A stretch of 64,000 nt of DNA from Streptococcus mitis (GTDB taxonomy: Bacteria > Bacillota > Bacilli > Lactobacillales > Streptococcaceae): the NCBI RefSeq assembly GCF_002860865.1, contig NZ_PKIE01000003.1:124001-188000 (forward strand), given 5' to 3'. Every line of letters starts with the position of its first letter. Positions within the stretch are counted from its first letter, which is position 1. Below are positions 1 to 9,497 of the stretch, in pieces. The notes below the pieces were generated by a model. It worked only from the letters and a program-made list of their open reading frames with translations, was not told the origin of the DNA and did not search any database. The position numbers and the translations under genes are program-made.

Positions 1-2399
1 AGAAGAGAGTTGCTAAAAAAGTCTTCAAAGTTGCTCAAGAGGCTAACGGTGGTTCACGTAAGAAGAAGTTTTATCGTGCTACTAAACAGGCTTTAGAACG
101 TTCTGCGAGTCAACAAGCTAGTTCTGCAGCGCATCAGGATGATACGCTATCAGATTTAGCACGAGCTAAATATCGGTATCAGGATATTCAGATTCAAGGG
201 AAACGGATCAAAACGATTGGGAAGTATAGCGGTAAACTTGGCCAAGGAATGGTTAAATCGAGCTATAGCCTTGGAAATAGAGTCTACAATAAGGCTAAGG
301 GTAGAGGTTTCACTCGAACTCCAAGAGAATTTTCTTGGGAAGGAAAACTCTCTCGTCGTATTAAGGCCTATAAGAAACGCTTAGCTACTTCTAAAGCAGG
401 GAAAGTTGCTAAGAAAGCGAGGAAGTTTTACCGTGTAGGTTCTAAACCTCTTAAAGTTATTCTCAAAAATCCATTTAGCTTAAAGGCTTATCTGATTGCT
501 TTTGGTCTGCTTTTGTTTCTGGCTATACTTGGTATCGGTAGTTCAGGAATTACCCGTCAAGATGAATTTGATATGAATGATACCTGGTTGTATCTTTCAA
601 AATTGGATCGTGAAAAATCGAATGACAAGGTAGATTATTGGACAAAAATTGACGATCCGCTTTTGTACTTGAATTATAAGTATGATGATATTTCAGATAA
701 GCTTCGTATAGACGGGAATAAATATTTTTCACAACAGAATCGTGGAAAACTTTACTTAGATACCTTATGGAAGAATTTGAATGGGGATAAAGACAATCTT
801 AAAACGATGGAAGAGCTTTATACCAAAAATAATCTCTATAAGCTTGATAAGGACGAGTTAGAGGAGTATAAACAACTCTTAGAAATTGCTAGAGATAGCG
901 GAAAATATATGTTGCTTCAAGAACTAGATAATCCATTTTATACAGAAGAAGAACCTGAATCACAAGCACCGCTTCAGATTATTGAGCGGTTTGGGTATAA
1001 AACTAGGACGGAAGTTTTTAATGGATCTGTTTTGCAGGCTTCAGGAGGTCAGTCTCTGTTAGCTGTTTTAGATGGGAAAGTTGAAGTTAAGGGGAGTGAC
1101 ATAGAAATTAGTGATCAGGACTCCAAGTTTCTGTATAAGAACGTAGATACGATTCGCTATAAAACAGGTGATCACGTCAAAGCTGGAGATATTATTGGAA
1201 AGGTAGCACCTGAAGGAAATCAAACTGTTTATTATCAAAAGCTAGAACCTGATCGTGCAAATAAGAAAGATAAAGATGGGAATATCAAGAAGAGTTGGAC
1301 TTATGTCAATGTCGGCTTTTACTTCCAGCGTGTAGAATATACCCAAGCAACGTCGGTTGTGAGCAGTATTGAAACATCTGGAGATAAAGGAAGACGTGCA
1401 AGAGCTTTTGCGGATGCAATCAAAAAAAATATACCAGAAGCAACAGATGAAGGAATCGCAGCCGTTTTGGGAGGATTTGATATTGAGAGTTCCATCACCT
1501 TTAAACGCTATGAAACAGACTATCTAACCAATAATCAGTTTGATAAAGTCGCTAAAGAACCAACTGCAGAAAATCTAGTTGGTAATTGGGGAGCCTTTCA
1601 AGCTATGTACCCTACCTTGCCTCTAAATGAAAGAGGTTATCTAGTCAACGGTTTGCACTATATCGGGATTGGGATTGGTCAATTTACTGGCCCTCGTGCT
1701 CTTGCGTTGTGGAATTTTGCAAAATCTGTGAATGGAGATATTTGGTCTGCGGAAGTCCAAACAAAATTTCTTCTGGAGGAAGATGATCCAACTAGACGTG
1801 CAGCATTCAGAAGAATTGTAACCTCAACTGGTTCTGTAGAAACTCTTGCGGAGGACTTCTTGAATGCTTGGTTAGGAGTCCCAGGAAATAAGCTTTTAGA
1901 ACGGCAATCTGCAGCCCGTCAATGGTTGAATTTCTTAAAAAATAAAGGAGGAGGTTCGACAGGTATTTCTAGCAAGCAAGTTCCATCAGAATATAAAGAT
2001 AAGCTACCTTATGGTCTACCTACCGATCAAGCAATTCTAGAGGGTCAAGGTTATCCAGGTAATGCCTATGCACTAGGAAATTGTACTTGGTATGTCTATA
2101 ACCGTTTTGCTCAGATTGGAATAGGAATTTATCCGTATTTAGGAAATGCCAATCAATGGGTTGATAGCGGTCAAGCTCAAGGATATGACATTTCAACGAC
2201 TCCTAAACCAGGTTCTGCAGTTGTATTCATGAATGGTGTAGCTGGAGCATCACCAATTTATGGTCACGTGGGATTCTGTGAGTATGTTAATAGTGATGGT
2301 AGCTTCTTAATGTCAGAAATGAACTTTGGTGGTTTATACTTATCGACTTGGCGAACCTTGACACCACAATCAGGCATATACTTTGTTACCCCTAAATAA
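1..2399 (+). CDS. Conjugal cell-wall hydrolase, M23-like plus lysozyme-like plus CHAP domains (5' end missing)
   Basis: The reading frame is open from the first bases of the window, so the gene starts upstream and the ATG at 249 is internal. The visible order is a long basic cytoplasmic segment, one membrane segment around 475-545, a beta-rich M23-like region with HVKAGDIIGKV (about 1020-1350), a phage-tail-lysozyme-like region (about 1400-1930) and a C-terminal CHAP domain with candidate catalytic Cys in LGNCTWYVYNRF and His in YGHVGF. Such VirB1-like proteins open peptidoglycan locally so that the mating channel of a Gram-positive ICE can cross the wall. The M23-like part shows no obvious HxxxD/HxH metal site and may be structural. 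The next gene follows after 12 bp. Confidence 0.85.
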   Translation, partial: KRVAKKVFKVAQEANGGSRKKKFYRATKQALERSASQQASSAAHQDDTLSDLARAKYRYQDIQIQGKRIKTIGKYSGKLGQGMVKSSYSLGNRVYNKAKGRGFTRTPREFSWEGKLSRRIKAYKKRLATSKAGKVAKKARKFYRVGSKPLKVILKNPFSLKAYLIAFGLLLFLAILGIGSSGITRQDEFDMNDTWLYLSKLDREKSNDKVDYWTKIDDPLLYLNYKYDDISDKLRIDGNKYFSQQNRGKLYLDTLWKNLNGDKDNLKTMEELYTKNNLYKLDKDELEEYKQLLEIARDSGKYMLLQELDNPFYTEEEPESQAPLQIIERFGYKTRTEVFNGSVLQASGGQSLLAVLDGKVEVKGSDIEISDQDSKFLYKNVDTIRYKTGDHVKAGDIIGKVAPEGNQTVYYQKLEPDRANKKDKDGNIKKSWTYVNVGFYFQRVEYTQATSVVSSIETSGDKGRRARAFADAIKKNIPEATDEGIAAVLGGFDIESSITFKRYETDYLTNNQFDKVAKEPTAENLVGNWGAFQAMYPTLPLNERGYLVNGLHYIGIGIGQFTGPRALALWNFAKSVNGDIWSAEVQTKFLLEEDDPTRRAAFRRIVTSTGSVETLAEDFLNAWLGVPGNKLLERQSAARQWLNFLKNKGGGSTGISSKQVPSEYKDKLPYGLPTDQAILEGQGYPGNAYALGNCTWYVYNRFAQIGIGIYPYLGNANQWVDSGQAQGYDISTTPKPGSAVVFMNGVAGASPIYGHVGFCEYVNSDGSFLMSEMNFGGLYLSTWRTLTPQSGIYFVTPK

Positions 2400-2411
2400 G
2401 AAAGGAAAAGA

Positions 2412-3092
2412 ATGTATAATCAAAAGTTAATCAAAATGGTAAAGGGATTCCTTATGGGAGTTGCTGCTATTTTATGTATTGTCCTGGGCTATTCTATTGC
2501 CCGAGTACAGCAGAATTTGAGACAGAATAGTCAAGTTCAGGAAGAGGCAAAGCAGAAACCAGAAGAGAAACAACAGGAACAACTATCTCTTACTGAACAG
2601 CAGGTCGAGGACTTTCTAATTGCTTACTATACCAAGAAGGATTTAGAAGAGAATCGCCCGCGCTATAAGCCTTTTATGACTGATTCTATGTATCAGGAAA
2701 CTGTTCAAGAAGAACAAAAACCAGTCAACCAGACCTATAAGGGGTATGTGGTTGATCAAGCTTTTGAATCAGGCTCTATCTACATTGATAAACAACATAA
2801 AATTGCATTAGCTCAGGTTCAATATACTAGTACTACCTTAACAGAGAAAGATAATAGAGCTTCTAAGGGGCTAACTGGTAGTACTAAGGCGACAATTCGA
2901 TTGACCTATGTAGAAAAAGCAGGGAAACTATTAATCAATAAAATAGAGCCTATCGTATTGACTGAAGCGAGAGGGCAAAGTATAGGAACTTATTCAGATA
3001 CTAGCAGTTCAAGCTCGACTCCAGTTTCATCTACATCAACGGCAACACCTACATCTTCTGAACCAACAACCGCAACTAGTAGTAACCAATAA
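2412..3092 (+). CDS. Membrane-anchored conjugation protein, possibly VirB8/TcpC-like
   Basis: 226 residues. An N-terminal membrane segment (about residues 11-31) is followed by a Gln/Glu-rich linker, a compact domain of about 120 residues beginning LTEQQVEDFLIAYYTK, and a Ser/Thr-rich tail that looks disordered and extracellular. The topology and the NTF2-like start of the folded domain fit VirB8/TcpC-type channel proteins of Gram-positive ICEs, but there is no decisive motif, so this is inference from architecture and position. It starts 12 bp after the hydrolase stop and is followed 10 bp later by the next gene, so it is probably in the same operon. Confidence 0.6.
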   Translation: MYNQKLIKMVKGFLMGVAAILCIVLGYSIARVQQNLRQNSQVQEEAKQKPEEKQQEQLSLTEQQVEDFLIAYYTKKDLEENRPRYKPFMTDSMYQETVQEEQKPVNQTYKGYVVDQAFESGSIYIDKQHKIALAQVQYTSTTLTEKDNRASKGLTGSTKATIRLTYVEKAGKLLINKIEPIVLTEARGQSIGTYSDTSSSSSTPVSSTSTATPTSSEPTTATSSNQ

Positions 3093-3102
3093 GGAGAATT
3101 GA

Positions 3103-3342
3103 ATGAATAAAAAAATAGAACAACTTGAAGGTAAGCTTGAGAAAGTGAGGAAAGATAAGAAAAAAGCGCAACGACAAAAAGAAGAAGCAGATAAAAAAAT
3201 CAAGAATTACATAAATCAAGAAAAAGATTTGGAAGCACAGCTTTTTATTGCACTATCAGAAGAGAGTGGCTTATCCTATCAGGAAATGAAGGAACTCATT
3301 CTTCCAGCACAATCAAGTAACCAAGGAGTGAATCATGTATAA
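3103..3342 (+). CDS. Small coiled-coil ICE protein, DUF4315-like
   Basis: 79 residues. The first 50 are a highly charged Lys/Glu coiled coil; the C-terminal part contains SGLSYQEMKELI, which fits small DUF4315-type proteins found in conjugative elements of Firmicutes. Preceded by AAGGAGAA. The last 8 bp overlap the start of the next gene, implying translational coupling. Function unknown. Confidence 0.65.
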   Translation: MNKKIEQLEGKLEKVRKDKKKAQRQKEEADKKIKNYINQEKDLEAQLFIALSEESGLSYQEMKELILPAQSSNQGVNHV

Positions 3343-4213
3343 AATTATTAATCAATTGACTAATCAAGAGGAAACATTTGAGAATCGAGATGATTTATTA
3401 TCAAGGCTAGAAATCATCAATGAGCGAATGAAGAGTAATAGAATAACCGGAACATATCAGCTTTATTCTCTTAATCCTGAAGGTGAAATCCTACAAGAAC
3501 TTAGTCTTGAAATACCTTTTGTTGGGATTATTGATCAGTTGCTGGAAAATTTTGGTACGAGTACTGGAAAGAAAAAGAGAGGTTTTCTTCATTTTTTAGC
3601 AAAACATAAAGAAAATACCTCCTTACCAGCCGAACGAGAATCCCAATCTCAACCAGAGCCTGAGCTAGAAGAACTAACGTTAAAGAAAGAAGCAGACAGA
3701 AATCGACAAAGAATTGCAGAGCTGGTGGCTAAAAAGCCTCAGAATGATATTGTAGAGGAAAAAACTTTGGGAGATAAGGATACTTTCTCATCCGATGAGT
3801 GGACTACAGAACACTTCAGTAGACTGGATGAAACAGAGGCGGTACAGGAAGGACGAGTAGAACCTACACAAGAAGTAGTTTCTAGTGTTGAAAAATCAAG
3901 TCAGGAAGAAACTGGATCTCTTCCTGTTAAACAAGAAGATAAGGGCAATGTTGAGCCTTCCTTCTCTCTTTCTCATGCGACGACAGTAGAATTGCCTTCA
4001 GAGGTCATTGATAGCTTTGAGGCTCAGACCCTCACTTATAAGCAGTCTATTAAACATAAAATTCAGTCTAACGAAGAATTCATCAAGGAAGCAAACGAGG
4101 AAATTATTGAGTGTCAAAATAAAATCAATGAGTTGCGACAACAGATTCTTGCCAAAGAGAAACAAGCTAGTCAACTGAAGGATCTTTATTTCAAAATTGA
4201 AGAGGTGAGCTAA
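3335..4213 (+). CDS. ICE protein of unknown function with C-terminal coiled coil
   Basis: 292 residues with no membrane segment. There is a small N-terminal folded region (about 1-70, beginning MYKIINQLTNQEETF), a long acidic, low-complexity middle rich in Glu, Ser and Gln, and a C-terminal coiled coil of about 60 residues. It overlaps the preceding coiled-coil gene by 8 bp and is followed after 1 bp by the PcfB-like gene. I do not recognise a catalytic motif. The tight packing suggests a structural or adaptor role in the transfer machinery, which is inference from context. Confidence 0.65.
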   Translation: MYKIINQLTNQEETFENRDDLLSRLEIINERMKSNRITGTYQLYSLNPEGEILQELSLEIPFVGIIDQLLENFGTSTGKKKRGFLHFLAKHKENTSLPAERESQSQPEPELEELTLKKEADRNRQRIAELVAKKPQNDIVEEKTLGDKDTFSSDEWTTEHFSRLDETEAVQEGRVEPTQEVVSSVEKSSQEETGSLPVKQEDKGNVEPSFSLSHATTVELPSEVIDSFEAQTLTYKQSIKHKIQSNEEFIKEANEEIIECQNKINELRQQILAKEKQASQLKDLYFKIEEVS

Positions 4214-4214
4214 A

Positions 4215-4763
4215 ATGGAACAAGAACAAGTGGTAGTCCAATTAGGACGGGCAACTCTTGTGACAGGAGAAATCATCTTAAAAGGCCTCTTTCTGGTGAG
4301 TTCTAAGGCAGTTGAAATGTATCAGGCCAGAGGGGAAAATGTCCTCTTTACTGGTGAGACAGACTGGAATAAATTCATGGCAACGGCAGACACTAAAGAA
4401 GTCCAGCAATTACTACATAATGAAGTCAATCTCGAGGCAGTTCGAAAAGAACTGGGCCAATATGGGATTGGCTTTTCTTTTTATACACACCCTGATGGTA
4501 AGACAACTCTTGCTTTCAATGCAAAAGATAAAGGAGTTGTCGAACAAGCCTTTAAGGATGTCCTAGAAGGCATCACAAGAGATCCTAAAGGATTCAATGA
4601 GCGAAACCTTAAAAATGGGAAAACAACTTCTTTTGAAGAGAAATTGCAACATTTCAAAGCAGTGGAACAAGAGAAAATTTCTTCCTTCCAGGTGAACATT
4701 CATACGAAGGAGTTTGTTCTTCCAGAAAATATCGAACCACAGATTGGAGGAAAAATGAAGTGA
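4215..4763 (+). CDS. PcfB-like (DUF3801) relaxosome accessory protein
   Basis: 182 residues. The N-terminal part (GEIILKGLFLVSSKAV) and the following block resemble DUF3801/PcfB proteins, which in pCF10-type systems sit next to the coupling protein and help present the relaxosome to it. Here it directly precedes, and overlaps by 4 bp, a VirD4-type gene, the same PcfB-PcfC order. No signal peptide; probably cytoplasmic or membrane-associated through partners. Confidence 0.75.
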   Translation: MEQEQVVVQLGRATLVTGEIILKGLFLVSSKAVEMYQARGENVLFTGETDWNKFMATADTKEVQQLLHNEVNLEAVRKELGQYGIGFSFYTHPDGKTTLAFNAKDKGVVEQAFKDVLEGITRDPKGFNERNLKNGKTTSFEEKLQHFKAVEQEKISSFQVNIHTKEFVLPENIEPQIGGKMK

Positions 4764-6595
4764 TTACAGAAAAGAAGAAACGGAGACTTAGACCGTATTT
4801 GTTGTTAGGAATTGGTCTATTCTACCTTTTTCATTGGTTCTTTAAACTATGGCTGTTGGCACCAGATACTGATTCAGTAACAGATGTATTTGGATTTGGA
4901 AAGCTTAACTGGATGAACAACCATCTGGGCGATAAATCTTGGTTTGATTTTCAATTCACACTAGCTTCTTTATTAATTGGTATGGGCGGATTTTTGATTG
5001 CTTTTCTGCTGTATTTGAGAGTATCTGATACGGGGACTTACCGCTATGGAGAAGAACATGGATCAGCTCGTTTTGCGACAAGAGAAGAGTTGATGAGATT
5101 CCGAGACGAAGAACCTGAAAAGAATATGATTTTTACCCAGAACAGTCAGATGGGACTATTTAATAACCGCTTGAGCTTTGAAAATCAGATTAATAAAAAT
5201 ATTCTGGTGTATGGAGGTACAGGGGATTCAAAGACACGTAGTGCTGTAAAACCGAATATATTACAAGCTAACTCTAGTTTTGTAACTACAGATACTAAAG
5301 GGATTTTGATTCATGAAACAGGGAAATCACTTGTAGAAAAAGGCTATAAGATTAAGATTTTTGATTTGATTACTTTCCTGAATTCAGATGGCTTCAACGT
5401 TTTTAGATATATTCATAATGAAATGGATATAGACCGAGTGGCAGAGGCAATTACAGAGTCTCTCAACAGAAATGGTCATGAAAGTGATCCTTTTTGGCCT
5501 GCAGCAAATAAACTCTTGATGCGTTCTCTAATTGGCTATCTTTATTTTGATGGTCAAATCGATCACTATCTGCCTAATTTGGGGCAGGTTACAGATATGA
5601 TTCGAGAATTGAGAAGGAAGCATCCAGAAGCGGAGAGTCCGGTTGAATTGATGTTTGAAGATTTGGAGAGAAGGAGCCCAGGGAATTATGCCTGCAGGCA
5701 GTGGGAACTATTCAATAAAAACTTTGATGGTCAAACACGGGCTTCTGTTTATGCCATTTTTGCGACTACCTTCTCAGTCTTTGACCATGAGCAACTAAGA
5801 AAGATTATTGAAAAAGATACGCTGGAGATTGAAAAATGGAATATTGAGAAAACAGCAGTTTTTATTCATATTCCAGAAGTGGATCCAGCTTACCAGTTCT
5901 TATCTGCCCTTCTTTTTAGTACCATTTTTGATGTGCTAATAAAAACTGCAGATGCAGTTATATTAGGTGAGTATCCAAAAAAGACTAAGGAAGACCTATT
6001 ACATCTACAGGTGTGGGCAGATGAGTTTGGTCAGATTGGGAAGATTCCTAATTTACCACCAATTATCTCTGTTATTCGTTCACGAGAGATTTCTATCAAG
6101 ATGATGGTGCAATCTCAAAGTCAGATTGAAGTATTGTACGGTAAAGAAAATACAAAGACGATTATCAATAACTGTGGTGCTATTCTTTATTTAGGCTCCA
6201 ATGACTTAGACACGCTTAAGTACCTATCTGAGCGATCAGGTAAGCAAACTTTGAATGATCAGAATTATAGTGAGAGCAGAGGAAGAAATGCCAGCAGTTC
6301 TAAGCAAAACTCCAAAATTGGTCGAGAACTGTTGACACCGCATGAAGTGGCTACGATTGGAACAACAGAAGCCCTACTCTTCCTATCCAAACAAAATGTT
6401 TTTCGAGATCAAAAATTTAACCTGGATACGCATCCAAGAGCCAATCTCCTAAGCAATGGCCCAAACGATGACAATTGGTATCGATACAAGCGCTATCTGA
6501 GCGATATTGATGAGTGGAAAGACCAGGTTGGGGAAGAAAATGTTATTCATATCGGGATTGAGGAAGTGGAGGAAGTTCCTCTCAAAGTGAGTTAG
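4760..6595 (+). CDS. VirD4/TraG-type conjugal coupling ATPase
   Basis: 611 residues. The start is a GTG overlapping the previous stop, with GGAGG 9 bp upstream. Two N-terminal membrane segments (about 14-34 and 70-92) precede the cytoplasmic ATPase domain. The nucleotide-binding loop reads YGGTGDSKTR, so the Gly normally before Lys of Walker A is Ser. Walker B and the following conserved motif appear as VWADEFGQIGKIP. Family members are hexameric motors linking the relaxosome to the type IV secretion channel. The C-terminus is acidic. A gap of about 140 bp with a new promoter separates it from the next gene, so it likely closes this transcription unit. Confidence 0.9.
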   Translation: MITEKKKRRLRPYLLLGIGLFYLFHWFFKLWLLAPDTDSVTDVFGFGKLNWMNNHLGDKSWFDFQFTLASLLIGMGGFLIAFLLYLRVSDTGTYRYGEEHGSARFATREELMRFRDEEPEKNMIFTQNSQMGLFNNRLSFENQINKNILVYGGTGDSKTRSAVKPNILQANSSFVTTDTKGILIHETGKSLVEKGYKIKIFDLITFLNSDGFNVFRYIHNEMDIDRVAEAITESLNRNGHESDPFWPAANKLLMRSLIGYLYFDGQIDHYLPNLGQVTDMIRELRRKHPEAESPVELMFEDLERRSPGNYACRQWELFNKNFDGQTRASVYAIFATTFSVFDHEQLRKIIEKDTLEIEKWNIEKTAVFIHIPEVDPAYQFLSALLFSTIFDVLIKTADAVILGEYPKKTKEDLLHLQVWADEFGQIGKIPNLPPIISVIRSREISIKMMVQSQSQIEVLYGKENTKTIINNCGAILYLGSNDLDTLKYLSERSGKQTLNDQNYSESRGRNASSSKQNSKIGRELLTPHEVATIGTTEALLFLSKQNVFRDQKFNLDTHPRANLLSNGPNDDNWYRYKRYLSDIDEWKDQVGEENVIHIGIEEVEEVPLKVS

Positions 6596-6701
6596 GAATC
6601 TTTGGATATACAACTTTCTATAAGTTGACTATCTTTTCTTCAGATGAACTTAAGTTGATGGTAACTAAGAACCAGAGTGCAGAATATATCTTAGTATTTT
6701 A

Positions 6702-6733
6702 TGATATAATAAGTGGAGAATGCTGAAGGAGGG
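6702..6733 (+). promoter_or_regulatory. Extended -10 promoter and strong ribosome binding site
   Basis: TGATATAAT (6702-6710) is an extended -10 box. AAGGAGG (6727-6733) lies 5 bp before the ATG at 6739. This is the clearest promoter inside the conjugation gene run and would start a second operon covering the genes up to the terminator at 7868. Confidence 0.6.
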
Positions 6734-6738
6734 ATGAT

Positions 6739-7851
6739 ATGGCTGTTTCAAAGTTTTATGCAGTATGGCGGAAAGAATCCGGAGAAGAAGAGATTGTGAA
6801 TGCCTTTCAAGCACTAGCTTTAAAGGGGCGAGCACAAATTATCACGACACCAAAAGAACAGGCGACTCTTTTTGATTTGGAAACGGGTCTCAAGGTTAAT
6901 CCAAGAAGTAGCCAGAAAAAAGATGGTCGCTATGTAGGTCAACCATACTTTAGTTACTATCCAGGTGAAGAGAGCCCGTTAAAGGGGTTAGAAAGTAGCT
7001 TTGAATATTCCTCTGAGCTGAATGCTTTTATCGAGGCTTTTAAGACTATTGAGAAATTTCAGATTGAATATGACGATCATACGGCTTATATTTTTCCTAA
7101 AGCTATTTCTCTGATGCAACGGATTGTATTTGAAGATGAAGACTTTGTTATTCTAAAGCTCTTGATTGATATTGATGGGACTTATCCTTATTCTGAATAC
7201 TACCGTTTAAATGGTCAACTAGGTATTGAATTTTATAAAACGAGTAGACCAGAACCTGCTAAACGGATAAAATTAGCTAAAAAAGGCATTCCCTTGTTTG
7301 AAGCCGAAGCTCACTTCCCTGAATCTACTAAAATTTATGTTCCTAAAGAATTTACTTCACCTGAACAGGTTAGAAGTATTGCTGCTAGAGTGAGGGAAGT
7401 TTATCAGAAAACAAACTATAAACTGTATGGGAATTTTGACAAATACCACATAGAAGCATTTGTCTTTTTAGATGATAATGAAAGGAAGTACCAAACTTTG
7501 AAAACTTATGAGGAACAGTGTCAGGAACTCCTGACAGAAATTGAGCGATTAAGGCTATCCTATATTGAAAAATCAGAAAAAGTTGATCAACTTGATAAAA
7601 ACATCGAGGAAGTGAAAATACGCCTGAGAAAGTATCACGAAGAGGAGGAGTATTATAAGAAGTTAGAAAAGGAGAATCAAAAACTGGAATATGCTAATCA
7701 GAAACTGAAGCAGGAAAAAGGAGAAATTCTCTCCGAAAATCAACGTCTAACCAATAAATCGCAACGTTTACGTAAACTGAAAAATGCAGCAGAAGAGAAG
7801 ATAGAGTATTTACAAAAACGATCGTTCTGGCAAAGACTTTTAAATAAATAA
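6739..7851 (+). CDS. ICE protein of unknown function with long C-terminal coiled coil
   Basis: 370 residues. Residues 1-250 look globular; residues 255-360 form a Glu/Lys/Leu-rich coiled coil. There are no membrane segments and no recognised catalytic motif. The gene has its own extended -10 promoter and a strong Shine-Dalgarno sequence, and ends 17 bp before an intrinsic terminator, so it is probably monocistronic. Its place between the coupling protein and the primase-like gene suggests a DNA-processing or regulatory accessory role, but that is only context. Confidence 0.65.
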   Translation: MAVSKFYAVWRKESGEEEIVNAFQALALKGRAQIITTPKEQATLFDLETGLKVNPRSSQKKDGRYVGQPYFSYYPGEESPLKGLESSFEYSSELNAFIEAFKTIEKFQIEYDDHTAYIFPKAISLMQRIVFEDEDFVILKLLIDIDGTYPYSEYYRLNGQLGIEFYKTSRPEPAKRIKLAKKGIPLFEAEAHFPESTKIYVPKEFTSPEQVRSIAARVREVYQKTNYKLYGNFDKYHIEAFVFLDDNERKYQTLKTYEEQCQELLTEIERLRLSYIEKSEKVDQLDKNIEEVKIRLRKYHEEEEYYKKLEKENQKLEYANQKLKQEKGEILSENQRLTNKSQRLRKLKNAAEEKIEYLQKRSFWQRLLNK

Positions 7852-7867
7852 AAATAGTAGGTAATGA

Positions 7868-7895
7868 AACAGTTCTAAAGAAGAGCTGTTTTTTT
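7868..7895 (+). terminator. Intrinsic terminator
   Basis: AACAGTTCT and AGAGCTGTT pair over 9 bp with one G-U, around a 5-nt loop, followed by a run of T. It lies just after the coiled-coil gene and before the next ribosome binding site. Confidence 0.8.
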
Positions 7896-7912
7896 GATGG
7901 AAAGGATAAAGT

Positions 7913-8140
7913 ATGAATTTAGAAGAACTCAAGCAACGGCGAGATGAGCTTGTGCAAGACAATGCTTGGATGGATAATTTAATTAAGGAAAAAGAGGAAG
8001 AGTTATGGGAATTGAAGGTAAGAGGTATTGCAGCTTCTGAGCTAGCGAGATCGGCATTGGAATCTGCTTTACGCTCTGCAGGAATTGTAGATACCTTTTA
8101 CGGTCCAGATAATGGAAAGAAAGGAAACGAAATAGAATGA
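7913..8140 (+). CDS. Small ICE protein, unknown function
   Basis: 75 residues; the first 35 are charged and helical (MNLEELKQRRDELVQDNAW), probably a short coiled coil. GAAAGGATAAAGT precedes the ATG. The stop overlaps the next start in an ATGA arrangement, so the two genes are translationally coupled. Confidence 0.6.
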   Translation: MNLEELKQRRDELVQDNAWMDNLIKEKEEELWELKVRGIAASELARSALESALRSAGIVDTFYGPDNGKKGNEIE

Positions 8141-9486
8141 ATACATTACCACAAAAACAATTTAAACGAATGAAGCGTGAAGTTGAGGAAGAAACTGCTC
8201 GAGGGATTGGTTATTTTGAGGGGATTTTAGAACATATCCCTTCTTACCCCCTATCTGAAGCCGTAAAAGAGTTGGCTTTATCTAGCTGGATCACTCCTCA
8301 TACAGATGTCATCGATGTCCAAAATATGATTGTTACTGAATCTATAAAATGGATGAATTACCAGGACTTCAAAGAAGTTGCTCCCTACTTGTTTTCTTAC
8401 CCTCGAGAGCAACGAGAGAAAGATTTATTGGTTCAACCAGTGAAAATCTCCAGAGAGTATTTTGAGGAATTACAAGCCAATGCAGAAGAATTATTTTACT
8501 TGAAGCAAGACTTGCTTCAGGTTAATAATCAATTAGATGCTAGGATTCGGGAATTGGAGATGGATCAGCTACCCAATGGCGATCAGGTCATTGGAGTTGA
8601 TCTGGAAGCTGAGGAGGTATTGTTACTACGAACTCCAGAAAATGCTCAGGTTGAGGAGTGGGAGGTTCGTAAAGATGGCTTGATTACTGATTATCGTTCC
8701 AATCTTTCAGAATATGCTCAAATTGTAGATACTTTGCTTGAAATGAAGAATCCAGAGATTGATACGATTCTCTATGAAGAAGTAATCAACTATTCTAAGA
8801 AAACTTGGCCAGACTCAGAACCCATTCAACTTCCAGAAAATATCAAGGAACTATTGAATCAAGAGGGCAAGCTTGATCCCTCATATTATCAAATAGCCCA
8901 GTTTGAAACAGTAAAACAAGCCTATATCTATGGGATGATTTCACCTAGTTTCCAGGAACATTTCCCTCATTATTCAGATTTCGTTAGGAACTATGTCGAA
9001 GATAGGGAAGAATATGAATTTTTCGATTATCGTACAGAAGCCGTTGCACTAGCTCAGGAAATTCTGGTACCACGTTTAGGAGATATTAACCAGATTTTAG
9101 GAACGAATAGTCAGGAGTTAATCGTTCAAGAAGTCACTGGATATTCTCAGGGTGAAAGTTGGGAACTAGCTTATTTACGGGATACAAAGACGGAAGATAG
9201 AGAATCTGTTCGCTTCTATCTTGAAAGTGAGATTGGAGCTTGGTATAAGGGAAGTTTGACAGAGTTGGCTGTTATCCGCTTTGATAATATTGATTTAGAG
9301 AAAGGTTTCAACGGACACCAGGAAGCGATCTATTATATCGATGAGAACTTGTTGGTTCATGATAAGCTAAAACAAGCCCAACTTCATATTCCTGATTTAA
9401 AACACTTTGTAGAAGCAGAAGAACTTGAGAGAGAACAGACACAAGATATAGTAGCAGAAAAAGAAGAGCCAGAATTTTCATTGTAG
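8137..9486 (+). CDS. ICE protein of unknown function
   Basis: 449 residues, acidic, soluble, without membrane segments or an obvious catalytic motif. It is coupled to the preceding 75-residue protein by a 4-bp start/stop overlap and is followed after 11 bp (GGGAGGTAACAG) by the 1544-residue primase/ArdC-like gene, so all three are probably co-transcribed and may act together during DNA processing or establishment in the recipient. No function can be assigned from sequence. Confidence 0.65.
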   Translation: MNTLPQKQFKRMKREVEEETARGIGYFEGILEHIPSYPLSEAVKELALSSWITPHTDVIDVQNMIVTESIKWMNYQDFKEVAPYLFSYPREQREKDLLVQPVKISREYFEELQANAEELFYLKQDLLQVNNQLDARIRELEMDQLPNGDQVIGVDLEAEEVLLLRTPENAQVEEWEVRKDGLITDYRSNLSEYAQIVDTLLEMKNPEIDTILYEEVINYSKKTWPDSEPIQLPENIKELLNQEGKLDPSYYQIAQFETVKQAYIYGMISPSFQEHFPHYSDFVRNYVEDREEYEFFDYRTEAVALAQEILVPRLGDINQILGTNSQELIVQEVTGYSQGESWELAYLRDTKTEDRESVRFYLESEIGAWYKGSLTELAVIRFDNIDLEKGFNGHQEAIYYIDENLLVHDKLKQAQLHIPDLKHFVEAEELEREQTQDIVAEKEEPEFSL

Positions 9487-9497
9487 GGAGGTAACAG

